A stretch of DNA of 64,000 nt, taken from SAR202 cluster bacterium. Its GTDB lineage: Bacteria > Chloroflexota > Dehalococcoidia > Lucifugimonadales > GCA-2712585. The notes beneath the pieces were generated by a model. It made no database searches and had not been told where the DNA came from. It saw nothing but the letters and a program-made list of their open reading frames with translations. Each line of letters starts with the position of its first letter. Position 1 is the first letter of the stretch. This document shows positions 50,498 through 58,953 of this stretch, piece after piece. The translations under genes and the position numbers were made by a program. The DNA lies in the NCBI GenBank assembly GCA_016872285.1, contig VGZZ01000002.1, positions 1 to 64,000 of the forward strand, written 5' to 3'.

Positions 50498-50679
50498 GGA
50501 GGGCCTCCCGGTGTACGGCGGAATGTGGTGTACTCAAGAGTGTGGAGGCCTACTATATCACCTGCGGCGGCCTGCTCCCACCTGCCGGCAGTTTTTATGA
50601 GTTGAACAGAATAATTGAGCTTGAGTCGGCGGGCTAAAGCGATGCCGGCGTCGCGGCCTGCTTTGTTAGCGATAGAACC

Positions 50680-51207
50680 CTATGACTTGGACCGTGACGA
50701 CTTTAAAGCCTTTTCAATGGTCTTAATCAGATCCGTCAGGTCGCAGGGCTTGACCAGAAAACCTATGGCGCCTTCCCGGAAGGCCACCTCTTTTGCTCCC
50801 ACTGATGGAAAGCCGGTGAGGACAATGGCCCTGCACCGGGGCTGCTGAGTCTTCAAAGTGCGCATGACTTCCAGGCCGCTGTGCCTATCCAGGTCCATGT
50901 CCACAATGGTTATGCTGAAATCTTTTCTTTCTATCAGGTTGTTAGCCGCGGAAATGTCCGAGGCGTACCAGACATGAAACCCTTCGCGTTCCAGGACGGC
51001 TTTCAAGGTCAGGCCGGTAGTCCTGTGGTCGTCCACAATGAGCAGATTGAGCGACCCGGAGGAGTTCCCCTCGGTTATATTGGCAGCCAGCCGGTCTGTT
51101 TCGACTTCCTTGCTCATACCATTATGAGACCGCAGTCCCTCCTTGCTGTCCGCCAGCCTGCGTCTATGCCTGCCGCCGCTGTTCGAGTTCTTATATTGGT
51201 TTAGCAT
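50680..51207 (-). CDS. Response regulator with a single REC domain
   Basis: A 175-residue receiver-only regulator. The acidic pair is Asp59-Asp60 (LLIVDD), the phospho-accepting Asp is Asp103 (VDMDLD), Thr131 (LTGF) and Lys153 (VKPCD) complete the active site. No output domain follows. The N-terminal about 50 residues are disordered and polar; the protein could start at ATG 51117 instead. No histidine kinase is nearby, so it may work in a phosphorelay. Confidence 0.85.
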   Translation of the reverse strand: MLNQYKNSNSGGRHRRRLADSKEGLRSHNGMSKEVETDRLAANITEGNSSGSLNLLIVDDHRTTGLTLKAVLEREGFHVWYASDISAANNLIERKDFSITIVDMDLDRHSGLEVMRTLKTQQPRCRAIVLTGFPSVGAKEVAFREGAIGFLVKPCDLTDLIKTIEKALKSSRSKS

Positions 51208-51522
51208 CTCCTGTCTAATTATTCCTATCGAACGCGGGCTCTTCCATTGTCCAATTGAGTGACTTCAATGGTTACATTCATTAGCTGGAATTTTTGAATA
51301 GGGCACCTTTCCGCTTAGCAGCAGGTCAAGCGGTAGGTACCATTTCTACCTGTCTTTTATCTGCGTAGGCTCTTTCCCACGATGGGTCTGAGTTTATGGA
51401 CTGCGGCGGCTTAATTTGCGCGGGTCGGTTTTAGCCCTGCCAATGGGCGCCGATGTTATGCGGGGTGGTAATCTAGTAGGGGCGGCCAAATCAGAGGCGT
51501 CAGAGCAACAATCGGATAACGC
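51208..51522. other. Gap with no recognised feature
   Basis: A 315-bp stretch between the response regulator and the 99-residue gene, AT-richer than the flanks. I see no open frame of note, no strong hairpin with a T tract and no RNA gene. An imperfect repeat AGGTACC ... CTACCT near 51335-51350 is the only pattern. Confidence 0.4.
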
Positions 51523-51822
51523 CTAGCCTGGCTGCGAGGTCATTGTCGCGCCCATAAGGCGCTTCAGGGTTTCGACACGGGCTAAGATCTCCGTCATGTC
51601 GTCTTCAATCTCTTCCAGCATCTCGACAATTTCGTGAAGCATAGAGCCGTACTCAGCATCCCGCTGCTCGGAAAGCTCCAGCTCCTGAATGAACAATCCC
51701 CACTTGATCTTAGGAGAAAGAAGGCGGGACGAGTTCAAGTGGGAAGAAAGCAATTGGACGTCACGAACCAAATCTTTTTCACTTGTGAATTGAGCAAACC
51801 TTGCCACCAATACCTCCGCCAC
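51523..51822 (-). CDS. Hypothetical helical protein, 99 aa
   Basis: I do not recognise this gene. It encodes a largely helical, acidic protein (LHEIVEMLEEIEDDMTEILA, then RVETLKRLMGA) that may form a coiled coil. A 6-bp inverted repeat, GAGTGT-CAGT-ACACTC at 51856-51871, lies 34 bp upstream of its start and could be an operator. The gene is AT-rich compared with its neighbours. Confidence 0.6.
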   Translation of the reverse strand: MAEVLVARFAQFTSEKDLVRDVQLLSSHLNSSRLLSPKIKWGLFIQELELSEQRDAEYGSMLHEIVEMLEEIEDDMTEILARVETLKRLMGATMTSQPG

Positions 51823-52026
51823 ACCGCCCCCGTAGGTCCAATACGGATTCTAAATGAGTGTCAGTACACTCTACCTTCGTCCGCAGCGTGTCTCTACCGC
51901 TTTAATAAGTATTTGTGCAATGACACAACCGCTTGCCTGATTACACTTAATGTCTAGTCAGCCTTAACTAGCTGTTAGGCAGGGTGGGAGCGCAGCCTTG
52001 CCGCTTATAAAACTTGGGATGCGTCC

Positions 52027-52062
52027 TAGAAGCCGTCCGCCCGCTTGGAGCGACGGCTTCTA
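52027..52062 (-). terminator. Stem-loop overlapping the aminotransferase stop codon
   Basis: TAGAAGCCGTC (52027-52037) and GACGGCTTCTA (52052-52062) form an 11-bp perfect stem with a 14-base loop. On the minus strand the first three bases are the TAG stop of the aminotransferase gene. There is no T tract, so termination may be weak or need a factor. Confidence 0.5.
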
Positions 52063-53238
52063 GCTTCTGCGGTACTGCGCCAGGTTGGACAGCTTCTCAC
52101 GCGCCCTGGCGAAGGTCTCGGGCCGTTTGGGGAAGGCGAAGCGGATATAGGGTTTTGCCAGGTCCGCGTCATGGTAGAAGGCCTTGGCGGGCACAGGGGT
52201 CACGCCCACCTTGCTGGACAAAAATATAGAGAACTTCATGTCGTCCGTGTAGCCGCAGTCCGGGTAGCGGGTCATCACGTAATAGGCGCCCTTGGGCGTG
52301 ATGTAGTCGAAGCCCATCTCGCCCAGGATAGAGAGCATGGCGTCGCGGCGCACTGTGTAGTCGGCGGCCAGCGTGTCGTAATAGCTCCTGGGGAATCGAA
52401 AGGCGGTGACGGACGCCTCCTGGAGCGGCGCGGCGGCGCCGACGGTGATGAAATCGTGGGCGCGCCTTATGGCCACCGATACCTTTTCGTCCAGGCAGAT
52501 GGCCCAGCCGATGCGCCAGCCCGTGACGCTGTAGGTCTTGGACATGCTGTTGACGGTAATGGTGCGATGCCCCATCCCCGGCAGCGACGCGATGCTGTAA
52601 TGCCTCTCGCCGTCGAAGAGAATGTGTTCGTAAGGCTCGTCGGTGATAGCCAGGGCGTCATGCTCCTGGCAAAGCTCCGCAATGAAACCCAGCTCGTCGT
52701 AAGAAAATACCTTGCCCGTGGGGTTGTGGGGCGTGTTGATGATAATAGCCTTGGTCTTCTTGGAGAAGGCGCGGCGGAGCTCGTCGCGGTCGAACTGAAA
52801 GGAATCGCCCACTTGCCGCAGCGACACGTAGACCGGCTTGCCGCCGGACAGCAGCGAGTCCGGGCCGTAGTTCTCGTAGAACGGCTCGAAAATAATAACC
52901 TCGTCGCCCGGGTCTATGACGGCCAGGACGGCGGCCAGCATGGCCTCAGTCCCGCCGCAGGCGATGGTTACGTGCTTATCCGGGTGTACCTCGACGCCGT
53001 TGTACCAGGCAAACTTTTCCGCCAGAGCCTGCCGCAGGCGGGGCGCGCCCCAGGTAATGGCATACTGGTTAAAGTTGCCGTCCAGGGCGGTCTTGGCGGC
53101 CTCGATAAGCTCTTTAGGCGGGTCGAAGTCCGGGAAGCCCTGGGCCAGGTTGATGGCGTTGTGCTGGTTGTTGACACGGGTCATCTCTCGGATGATGGAC
53201 TCGGTGAAAAGGTTCACCCTTCGGGAGGTATAATCCAT
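52060..53238 (-). CDS. Class I/II PLP-dependent aminotransferase
   Basis: A 392-residue fold type I aminotransferase. NLAQGFPDFDP is the N-terminal substrate loop, NTPHNPTGKVF the PLP contact and Lys234 (NSMSKTYSVTGWRIG) the Schiff-base lysine. The type resembles kynurenine/aspartate aminotransferases. ATG 53238 follows AAGG; an ATG at 53268 adds ten residues without a site. The stop codon lies inside a stem-loop. Confidence 0.9.
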   Translation of the reverse strand: MDYTSRRVNLFTESIIREMTRVNNQHNAINLAQGFPDFDPPKELIEAAKTALDGNFNQYAITWGAPRLRQALAEKFAWYNGVEVHPDKHVTIACGGTEAMLAAVLAVIDPGDEVIIFEPFYENYGPDSLLSGGKPVYVSLRQVGDSFQFDRDELRRAFSKKTKAIIINTPHNPTGKVFSYDELGFIAELCQEHDALAITDEPYEHILFDGERHYSIASLPGMGHRTITVNSMSKTYSVTGWRIGWAICLDEKVSVAIRRAHDFITVGAAAPLQEASVTAFRFPRSYYDTLAADYTVRRDAMLSILGEMGFDYITPKGAYYVMTRYPDCGYTDDMKFSIFLSSKVGVTPVPAKAFYHDADLAKPYIRFAFPKRPETFARAREKLSNLAQYRRS

Positions 53239-53336
53239 TCTGTTAGCCTTTTTGACTCGCGCGCTCATAATTATTTATGGACAGGTTATCACCAATCTCC
53301 ACAGGTATCCAAGAGATACGCCCGCGCCATGCCCCG

Positions 53337-54236
53337 CTATCCCGTCGACGCGCCATCCTTCCCCATCCCCTCGACAAAGGCGCGGATGGTGTCCTCCAGC
53401 GTGCGGCCCTTGTCCACCGTTTCCGCCCGCTCCTCCGCGAAAGGCGTGGTTCCCAGGATTCGATACACCTCAGCGGCGCCGTGGTGGAAGTGCGACGGCG
53501 CGCCCAGCGACTCGTAGGTGGCGGCTATCTCCTCCATCTCGCCTACCCATCGCAGGGTCTTGGCCGGCAGCGGCGGTATCCACCGGTTCATAGACTGCAA
53601 GACCGTCGCCTGGCTGTACTCCAGCTCCATAATCAGCGGCTCCCACAGCCCTAGCGACATAGCCGCCGACAGTATAGCGATGTGGAGGGCTGTGGTGCCC
53701 TTGGTCATCCCGGCGAAGCACATCTTAATGCCGGAGGCCTGTCCCACCTTGTCCCCGACGTTGCGGATCAGTATCCCCTTGCCATCGAACTCGGACATGA
53801 CCGGAGCGTGGCCGCCCGACACGTAAAACCGGGGCATTGCGCCCTCCCGCGGTACGCCGCCGATGATGGAGGCGTCGATGAACCTGCCGCCGGCGTCGGC
53901 AATTATGCGTTCGGACAACTGGACGGTCTGGGGCGATACGGCGTTGCAGTCGGCATAGTAAGGCGTCGCGCCGGTGCGACGCAGGGCGCGGGCCACTCGC
54001 CAGGCGTGGCTCACGGACTCGGACGGGACGATGATACATAAGACGATATCCGCCTGCGTGACCACGTCTTCGAGCGATCCTACATCCTCTATCCTTGCCT
54101 TTTTAGCCAGGCCATGAGTGCGCTGGCTTCGCCCCTCCAGGCTGGTGATGACGCGGTAGCCGTGCTGATGGAGCGCCCGCCCCACATTGCTGCCCATATC
54201 GCCGGGGCTCAAAATCGCTACAGTTCCAAAGGACAC
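53337..54236 (-). CDS. NAD-binding DUF1932 dehydrogenase
   Basis: A 299-residue protein of the 6-phosphogluconate dehydrogenase superfamily with a C-terminal DUF1932 domain. The N-terminal VAILSPGDMGSNVGRAL is a Rossmann motif, FIDASIIGGVPREG is the substrate region and IKMCFAGMTKGTTALH holds the expected lysine. The substrate is unknown. It lies about 30 bp after the biotinyl carrier gene on the same strand and overlaps no other gene. Confidence 0.85.
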   Translation of the reverse strand: MSFGTVAILSPGDMGSNVGRALHQHGYRVITSLEGRSQRTHGLAKKARIEDVGSLEDVVTQADIVLCIIVPSESVSHAWRVARALRRTGATPYYADCNAVSPQTVQLSERIIADAGGRFIDASIIGGVPREGAMPRFYVSGGHAPVMSEFDGKGILIRNVGDKVGQASGIKMCFAGMTKGTTALHIAILSAAMSLGLWEPLIMELEYSQATVLQSMNRWIPPLPAKTLRWVGEMEEIAATYESLGAPSHFHHGAAEVYRILGTTPFAEERAETVDKGRTLEDTIRAFVEGMGKDGASTG

Positions 54237-54263
54237 TGGTCACCTCCAAGGAAAATAGGAAAG

Positions 54264-54677
54264 CTAAACGAAATCCAGGATCCTCTGTCCAATCACAACA
54301 TTCTCCCCCTGCTTAACGTGGACAGCTTTAATAACGCCGTCGCGCTGGGCCTGCAAATTGACCTCCATCTTCATGGCCTCCAGGACGCACACTATCTGGT
54401 TCCGGGCTACCTGCTCTCCCTGGCGTACGCTGAGACGCAGAACAACGCCGGGCATGGGGGCGCGGAGCGTGTCGCCGTCCCCCGGGTCTGAGGCAATGTC
54501 CGCCTGTCCAGCACCCTCGGCTTCGGGGGCGCTGGAAGGGACCAAGTCCCCCACGTCTACCTCCAGGGTCTCGCCGTCTACGATAACCTGGATGGGATTA
54601 GCATCCAGGCGTTCAACCTCGACGACGTACCATCGTTCGCCGATTTTGACCTTTAGCCGTCTAGGTTTTCGTTCCAT
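54264..54677 (-). CDS. Biotinyl carrier domain protein
   Basis: A 137-residue biotin/lipoyl carrier. The biotinylation motif EAMKME has Lys103, and the beta barrel is typical (RAPMPGVVLRLSVRQGEQVA). The first 60 residues are a distinct domain with a beta strand pattern and a Pro/Glu/Ala linker. No biotin carboxylase is near. It is divergent to pxpA, so it may serve a carboxylase elsewhere or the PxpABC complex. Confidence 0.9.
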   Translation of the reverse strand: MERKPRRLKVKIGERWYVVEVERLDANPIQVIVDGETLEVDVGDLVPSSAPEAEGAGQADIASDPGDGDTLRAPMPGVVLRLSVRQGEQVARNQIVCVLEAMKMEVNLQAQRDGVIKAVHVKQGENVVIGQRILDFV

Positions 54678-54819
54678 GCGTTAGCAAGAGTTTTCCTGTG
54701 GAATTCTCAAGGGGTCTTTGCGCTTTATGGGATAACCGCGCGTTGCCTAGCGTTGAGATGTCATTATAATAGTGCAAACTAGGCGTCCGCCAATTCACTT
54801 CCAGTGAAGGAGCCGTGCA

Positions 54820-55584
54820 GTGGCTATTAAAATAGACTTCAACGCGGATATGGGCGAAGGCTTCGGGATGTACAAGCTGGGCTTTGACGACGACCTGGCC
54901 AAGTACATCACCTCCGCCAACCTGGCCTGCGGCTTCCATGCCGGCGACCCGCTGACTATTGAGCGCACTGTGCGCCTATGCGAAGCCCACGGCGTCGGCA
55001 TCGGCGCCCAGCCCAGCTACCCCGACCTTATGGGCTTCGGCCGCCGGTTCATGGCGGTAAGCCCGGAAGAGGCCAAGGCAGACGTGACCTACCAGATTGG
55101 CGCGCTCCAGGCCTTCACCAAGAAGAAGAAGCTGCAGCACGTGAAGCCTCACGGCGCCATGTACAACGCCGCCGTGAAGGACCTGGTGTTAGCCCGGGCC
55201 ATCTGCCAGGCGGTGAAGGACACCGACCCTGACATGATAATCGTGGCCCTGGCGGGGTCCCAGTGGGTGGGCCTGGCCCACGAAATGGGCCTGCGGGTGG
55301 CCCGCGAGGCCTTTGCCGACCGCGCCTTCAACGACGACGGCACTCTGGTGCCCCGCACCAAGCCCGGCGCGGTCATTCATGACGTGGACGAGGTGGTAAA
55401 GCGCAGCGTCCGAATGGTCACGCAAGGCAAGGCCACATCCATCAACGGCAAGGAAATCGACATGCGTGCCGACAGCCTGTGCCTTCACGGGGATACCCCA
55501 GGGGCGGTGGAGATGGCTAGGAAGGTTAAGGATACTCTCCTGAAGTCGGGCGTCCAGATTGTTCCTATGGCCCAGTTGGTCTAG
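54820..55584 (+). CDS. pxpA: 5-oxoprolinase subunit A
   Basis: A 254-residue LamB/YcsF protein. DFNADMGEGFGMYKLG near the start, LACGFHAGDP, and VKPHGAMYN are family signatures. With PxpB and PxpC it hydrolyses 5-oxoproline to glutamate using ATP. GTG 54820 follows AAGGAG. It starts a three-gene operon and is divergent to the biotinyl carrier gene. Confidence 0.9.
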   Translation: MAIKIDFNADMGEGFGMYKLGFDDDLAKYITSANLACGFHAGDPLTIERTVRLCEAHGVGIGAQPSYPDLMGFGRRFMAVSPEEAKADVTYQIGALQAFTKKKKLQHVKPHGAMYNAAVKDLVLARAICQAVKDTDPDMIIVALAGSQWVGLAHEMGLRVAREAFADRAFNDDGTLVPRTKPGAVIHDVDEVVKRSVRMVTQGKATSINGKEIDMRADSLCLHGDTPGAVEMARKVKDTLLKSGVQIVPMAQLV

Positions 55585-55589
55585 CCGCC

Positions 55590-56321
55590 GTGTTTCCCAG
55601 CCCTCGATATATACCCGCGGGCGACAGCGCCCTGGTGGTCGAGTTGGGCAACAGCATTAGCCCTCACGTAAATCGGATGGTGCACAACCTGGCACGCGCC
55701 GTCGAAAAGGAAGCCGTCAACGGCGTTGTAGACCTCACGCCGTCCTACCGCTCCCTTCTGGTCTACTACAACCCTTCGGTCATCGCGGCGTCAGACCTCC
55801 AGAAGAAACTGCACGCCCTCCACGGCTCGCTGCTGGAAGGCGCGGCTCGCGGCAAGGCCAGGGTTGTACGTGTGCCAACCCTCTACGGCGGCGACATGGG
55901 GCCGGACCTGGAGGTTGTGGCTAAGCACAATAGCCTGTCGACCGACGAGGTTATCCAGATACATTCCAGCGCCGACTATCTGGTGTATATGCTCGGCTTC
56001 TCGCCAGGCTATCCTTACCTGGGCGGCATGTCGGAGCGCATTGCGACGCCTCGATTGAAGACGCCTCGGACGGCGGTGCCGGCGGGGTCCGTGGCCCTGG
56101 CGGAAAAACAGACCGGCGTCTATCCCACCGAGACGCCCGGCGGCTGGCAGATCCTGGGCCGCACGCCGCTGAAGTTCTTCGACGCCAGCCGCGACAAGCC
56201 CTCCCTGGTGGAGCCCGGGGACTATATTCGATTTGTCGCCATCGACGCCGGCGAGTACGCGCGGGTCAAAAAGCAGGTCGATGAAGGGACGTATCAGGTG
56301 AAAATCGAGGCCAAGGACTAG
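55590..56321 (+). CDS. pxpB: 5-oxoprolinase subunit B
   Basis: A 243-residue KipI/PxpB protein. PAGDSALVVELGN at the start, LVYMLGFSPGYPYLGGMSERI, and GGWQILGRTPLKFFDAS are the family blocks. It starts with GTG only 5 bp after pxpA. No Shine-Dalgarno is clear, so translation may be coupled. Confidence 0.9.
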   Translation: MFPSPRYIPAGDSALVVELGNSISPHVNRMVHNLARAVEKEAVNGVVDLTPSYRSLLVYYNPSVIAASDLQKKLHALHGSLLEGAARGKARVVRVPTLYGGDMGPDLEVVAKHNSLSTDEVIQIHSSADYLVYMLGFSPGYPYLGGMSERIATPRLKTPRTAVPAGSVALAEKQTGVYPTETPGGWQILGRTPLKFFDASRDKPSLVEPGDYIRFVAIDAGEYARVKKQVDEGTYQVKIEAKD

Positions 56322-56323
56322 TC

Positions 56324-57463
56324 GTGGAAATCATTGAGGTTATTGAGGGCGGCCTGCACACTACGGTCCAGGACCTGGGCCGGTACGGTTACCAGCGTTA
56401 CGGCGTCCCGGTTTCCGGAGCCATGGACTCGCACTCGCTGCGCCTTGCCAATCTCCTGATAGGGAACCCGGAGGATGCCGCCGGCCTGGAGATAACCCTG
56501 GTCGGCCCCAAGCTGAAGTTTTTGGCCGACACCGCTGTTGTGCTGGGCGGCGCCGATCTCCGCCCCCGCGTCGACGGCCAGCCCTTCCAGATGTGGCGAA
56601 TCGTCAAAATTAAGGCAGGCAGCCTTTTGACCTTCGACGGCCCGCAGGCGGGGATGCGCTGCTACCTGGCTGTTCCCGGCGGCGTCGATGTGCCTGTGGT
56701 CATGGGCAGCCGCTCCACCTATACCCGCTCCGCCATCGGCGGATATAAAGGACGCATCCTCAAGCCAGGCGACCGTTTATCCGCCCTCCAAGGCCCCGGC
56801 CCCCTGAGCCGAGGGTGCAAGCTGCCTCAAGCCCTTATGCCCGCCTTCGGCCATCTACATCTGCTGCGAGTGATCATGGGCCCCCAGGAGGACGCCTTCA
56901 CCCCCCAGGGCATCGCCAGCTTCCTTAGCTCCACCTACACGGTCAGCCGGCAGTCGGACCGGGTGGGCATCCGGCTGGAAGGAGAGGGCATTCAGCACGT
57001 TAAAAGCGGAGATATCATTTCCGACGGCGCGCCCTTCGGCGCGGTCCAGGTTCCTGGCAGCGGCCAACCCGTGGTCCTGATGGCGGACCGGGGCACTACC
57101 GGCGGCTACACCAAAATCGCGGCCATTATAACCACGGATATAGGCAAGCTGGCCCAGGCGCTTCCCGGCGACAAGGTCAGCTTTAAGGCTGTGACTTTGA
57201 ATGAGGCCCAGGCGCTGCTGGCCGAGCGCGAGGAGCTGGTGCTGGAGTTTAAGCGGCACGTCGAGGGCATCAAGGCGGGCGGCGTGTCCAGAGTTACAAT
57301 AGCTGTGGAGGGCGCGGCGCTTCTGGTCACTGACGACTCGGGGACGCCTCTGACCGAGACCGAGAGGTTTCCCATCGGGCATGCCGGCTTGAAGCGCTCT
57401 ATGACGGTCAGGGCGGGCGGGCAGGCTTACACCTTCGAGGTTGAGGTGCATAGGCAGGATTAG
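56324..57463 (+). CDS. pxpC: 5-oxoprolinase subunit C
   Basis: A 379-residue KipA/PxpC protein of the biotin-dependent carboxyltransferase-related family. It has TTVQDLGRYGYQRYGVPVSG, MGSRSTYTRSAIGGYKGR and VLMADRGTTGGYTKIAAI. GTG 56324 is 2 bp after pxpB. The last 4 bp overlap the convergent DCC gene. Its similarity to carboxyltransferases together with the nearby biotinyl carrier is notable, though the family does not need biotin. Confidence 0.9.
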   Translation: MEIIEVIEGGLHTTVQDLGRYGYQRYGVPVSGAMDSHSLRLANLLIGNPEDAAGLEITLVGPKLKFLADTAVVLGGADLRPRVDGQPFQMWRIVKIKAGSLLTFDGPQAGMRCYLAVPGGVDVPVVMGSRSTYTRSAIGGYKGRILKPGDRLSALQGPGPLSRGCKLPQALMPAFGHLHLLRVIMGPQEDAFTPQGIASFLSSTYTVSRQSDRVGIRLEGEGIQHVKSGDIISDGAPFGAVQVPGSGQPVVLMADRGTTGGYTKIAAIITTDIGKLAQALPGDKVSFKAVTLNEAQALLAEREELVLEFKRHVEGIKAGGVSRVTIAVEGAALLVTDDSGTPLTETERFPIGHAGLKRSMTVRAGGQAYTFEVEVHRQD

Positions 57464-57825
57464 GACTTCCTGACGCCCCCAAGCCTGTACCGGTTTCGTG
57501 CCACCCATCGATAGACCACGGGTCCGAGCCAGCCCATGCCCGGCAGCCATAACAGCGCCGCCAGAGGCCAAAACCAGGGCCTTCGCCAGGCCAGGCGTCG
57601 CACCGCATGAAAGCCACCGTATTTGCGACCGTCCGGCAACACTAGCCAGAGTTGTCGATGAACGTCCTGGCGCGTCAGTCCGGCGGGCAGTTGCTCAATG
57701 CCCTGGGAGGGCCGATACTCCATCGATTCATCTTCCTGGCGGCCCTTAACAAGCCCTACGCTGGCGGCGCAGAACTTGCACTCCCCGTCGTAATAGACGG
57801 CCGGCTTTTTCTTCTCGTCAGCCAT
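57460..57825 (-). CDS. DCC/DUF393 family thiol-disulfide oxidoreductase
   Basis: A 121-residue DCC protein. AVYYDGECKFC carries the CxxC pair of the family, and WPLAALLWLPGMGWLGPVVYRW is the C-terminal hydrophobic block. It is thought to be a thiol-disulfide oxidoreductase. It converges with pxpC. Confidence 0.85.
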   Translation of the reverse strand: MADEKKKPAVYYDGECKFCAASVGLVKGRQEDESMEYRPSQGIEQLPAGLTRQDVHRQLWLVLPDGRKYGGFHAVRRLAWRRPWFWPLAALLWLPGMGWLGPVVYRWVARNRYRLGGVRKS

Positions 57826-57941
57826 AGCATTAGTCTAGCAAAAGCGGGCTGACCATAGGCTCATTGACCCTTCATTTCTACTGGGGTACACTACCAGCGC
57901 CTGCACAATTAGGCGTACTTGGCGGGCGAGCAGGAGGGTTT

Positions 57942-58841
57942 ATGGTCAGCGTGGGGACCGGTAAATATAGCTACAAAGTAGTCGAAGGCTGGGGAAAGCT
58001 GCCTGAGGGGTATGAGTTCGGCCAGGTGGCGGGCGTCGCCACCGACTCCCAGGGCAACGTCCACCTCTTCAACCGCAGCAAGCACCCCATCCAGGTCTTC
58101 GACATGAACGGCAAGTTCCTCCGGGCCTGGGGCCAGGGCCAGTTCGCCAGCCCCCACGGTATCACCATCGCGCCCGACAACACCTACTGGATGGTGGATA
58201 CTGACCTGCATCAGGTACTCAAGTTCTCCTCCGACGGCAAGCTGCAGATGACCCTTGGCGCCAAGGGCCGGCCCTCCGATACCGGCTATTCTGAAAAGGA
58301 CCGCACCGTGAAACGCGCCGCCGGCCCCTTCAACCGCCCCACTAAAGTTGCCCTCGGTAAGCGCGGCGAGGTCTATATATCCGACGGTTACGGCAACAGC
58401 CGCGTCCACAAGTACTCCTCTGACGGTAAGCTGCTCATGTCCTGGGGCGAGCCCGGTACCGGCCCCGGCCAGTTCCACCTGCCCCACAGCATCTGGGTAG
58501 ACAAGGACGAGCGGGTCCTGGTCTGCGACCGCGAGAACCATCGCATCCAGGTCTTCACGCCGGAGGGCCGTTACATTACCCAGTGGACCGGCTTTAAGCA
58601 GCCCACGGACATCTACATTGACCCCTCCAACACCGTCTACGTGTCGGAGTTGGGCGACCGCGTAAGTATCCTTGATTTGAAGGGCAACCTCCTAGCGCGG
58701 TGGGGCGAGGACAAGCCCCGCAGCCACAAGCCCGGCGAGTTCTTTGGCGCCCACGGCATCTGGGTCTGCGCCCGCGGCGACATCTACGTCAGCGAGGTGC
58801 TGGAGGGGCGTCGTGTACAGAAGTTCGTCCGCTCCACCTAG
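57942..58841 (+). CDS. NHL-repeat beta-propeller protein, copy 2
   Basis: A 299-residue protein closely related to the one at 46520-47494 (YSYKVVEGWGKLPEGYEF against FTYEVAQGWGRLPLGWSF). It has about six NHL repeats (QFHLPHSIWVDKDERVLVCD). ATG 57942 follows AGGAGGG; the upstream part of the frame does not match. No signal peptide is seen. It opens a plus-strand group with two dehydrogenases. Confidence 0.85.
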   Translation: MVSVGTGKYSYKVVEGWGKLPEGYEFGQVAGVATDSQGNVHLFNRSKHPIQVFDMNGKFLRAWGQGQFASPHGITIAPDNTYWMVDTDLHQVLKFSSDGKLQMTLGAKGRPSDTGYSEKDRTVKRAAGPFNRPTKVALGKRGEVYISDGYGNSRVHKYSSDGKLLMSWGEPGTGPGQFHLPHSIWVDKDERVLVCDRENHRIQVFTPEGRYITQWTGFKQPTDIYIDPSNTVYVSELGDRVSILDLKGNLLARWGEDKPRSHKPGEFFGAHGIWVCARGDIYVSEVLEGRRVQKFVRST

Positions 58842-58953
58842 ACGCGCTCCTATCTGATGGCCCTTCAAATTCAAGGACTAGCCCGCGCCGCCAGGGTCCT
58901 TTTGCGCCCTTGCCCCTCATTCATGCCAATCGAAAAGCTGATGAAGGAGACTC

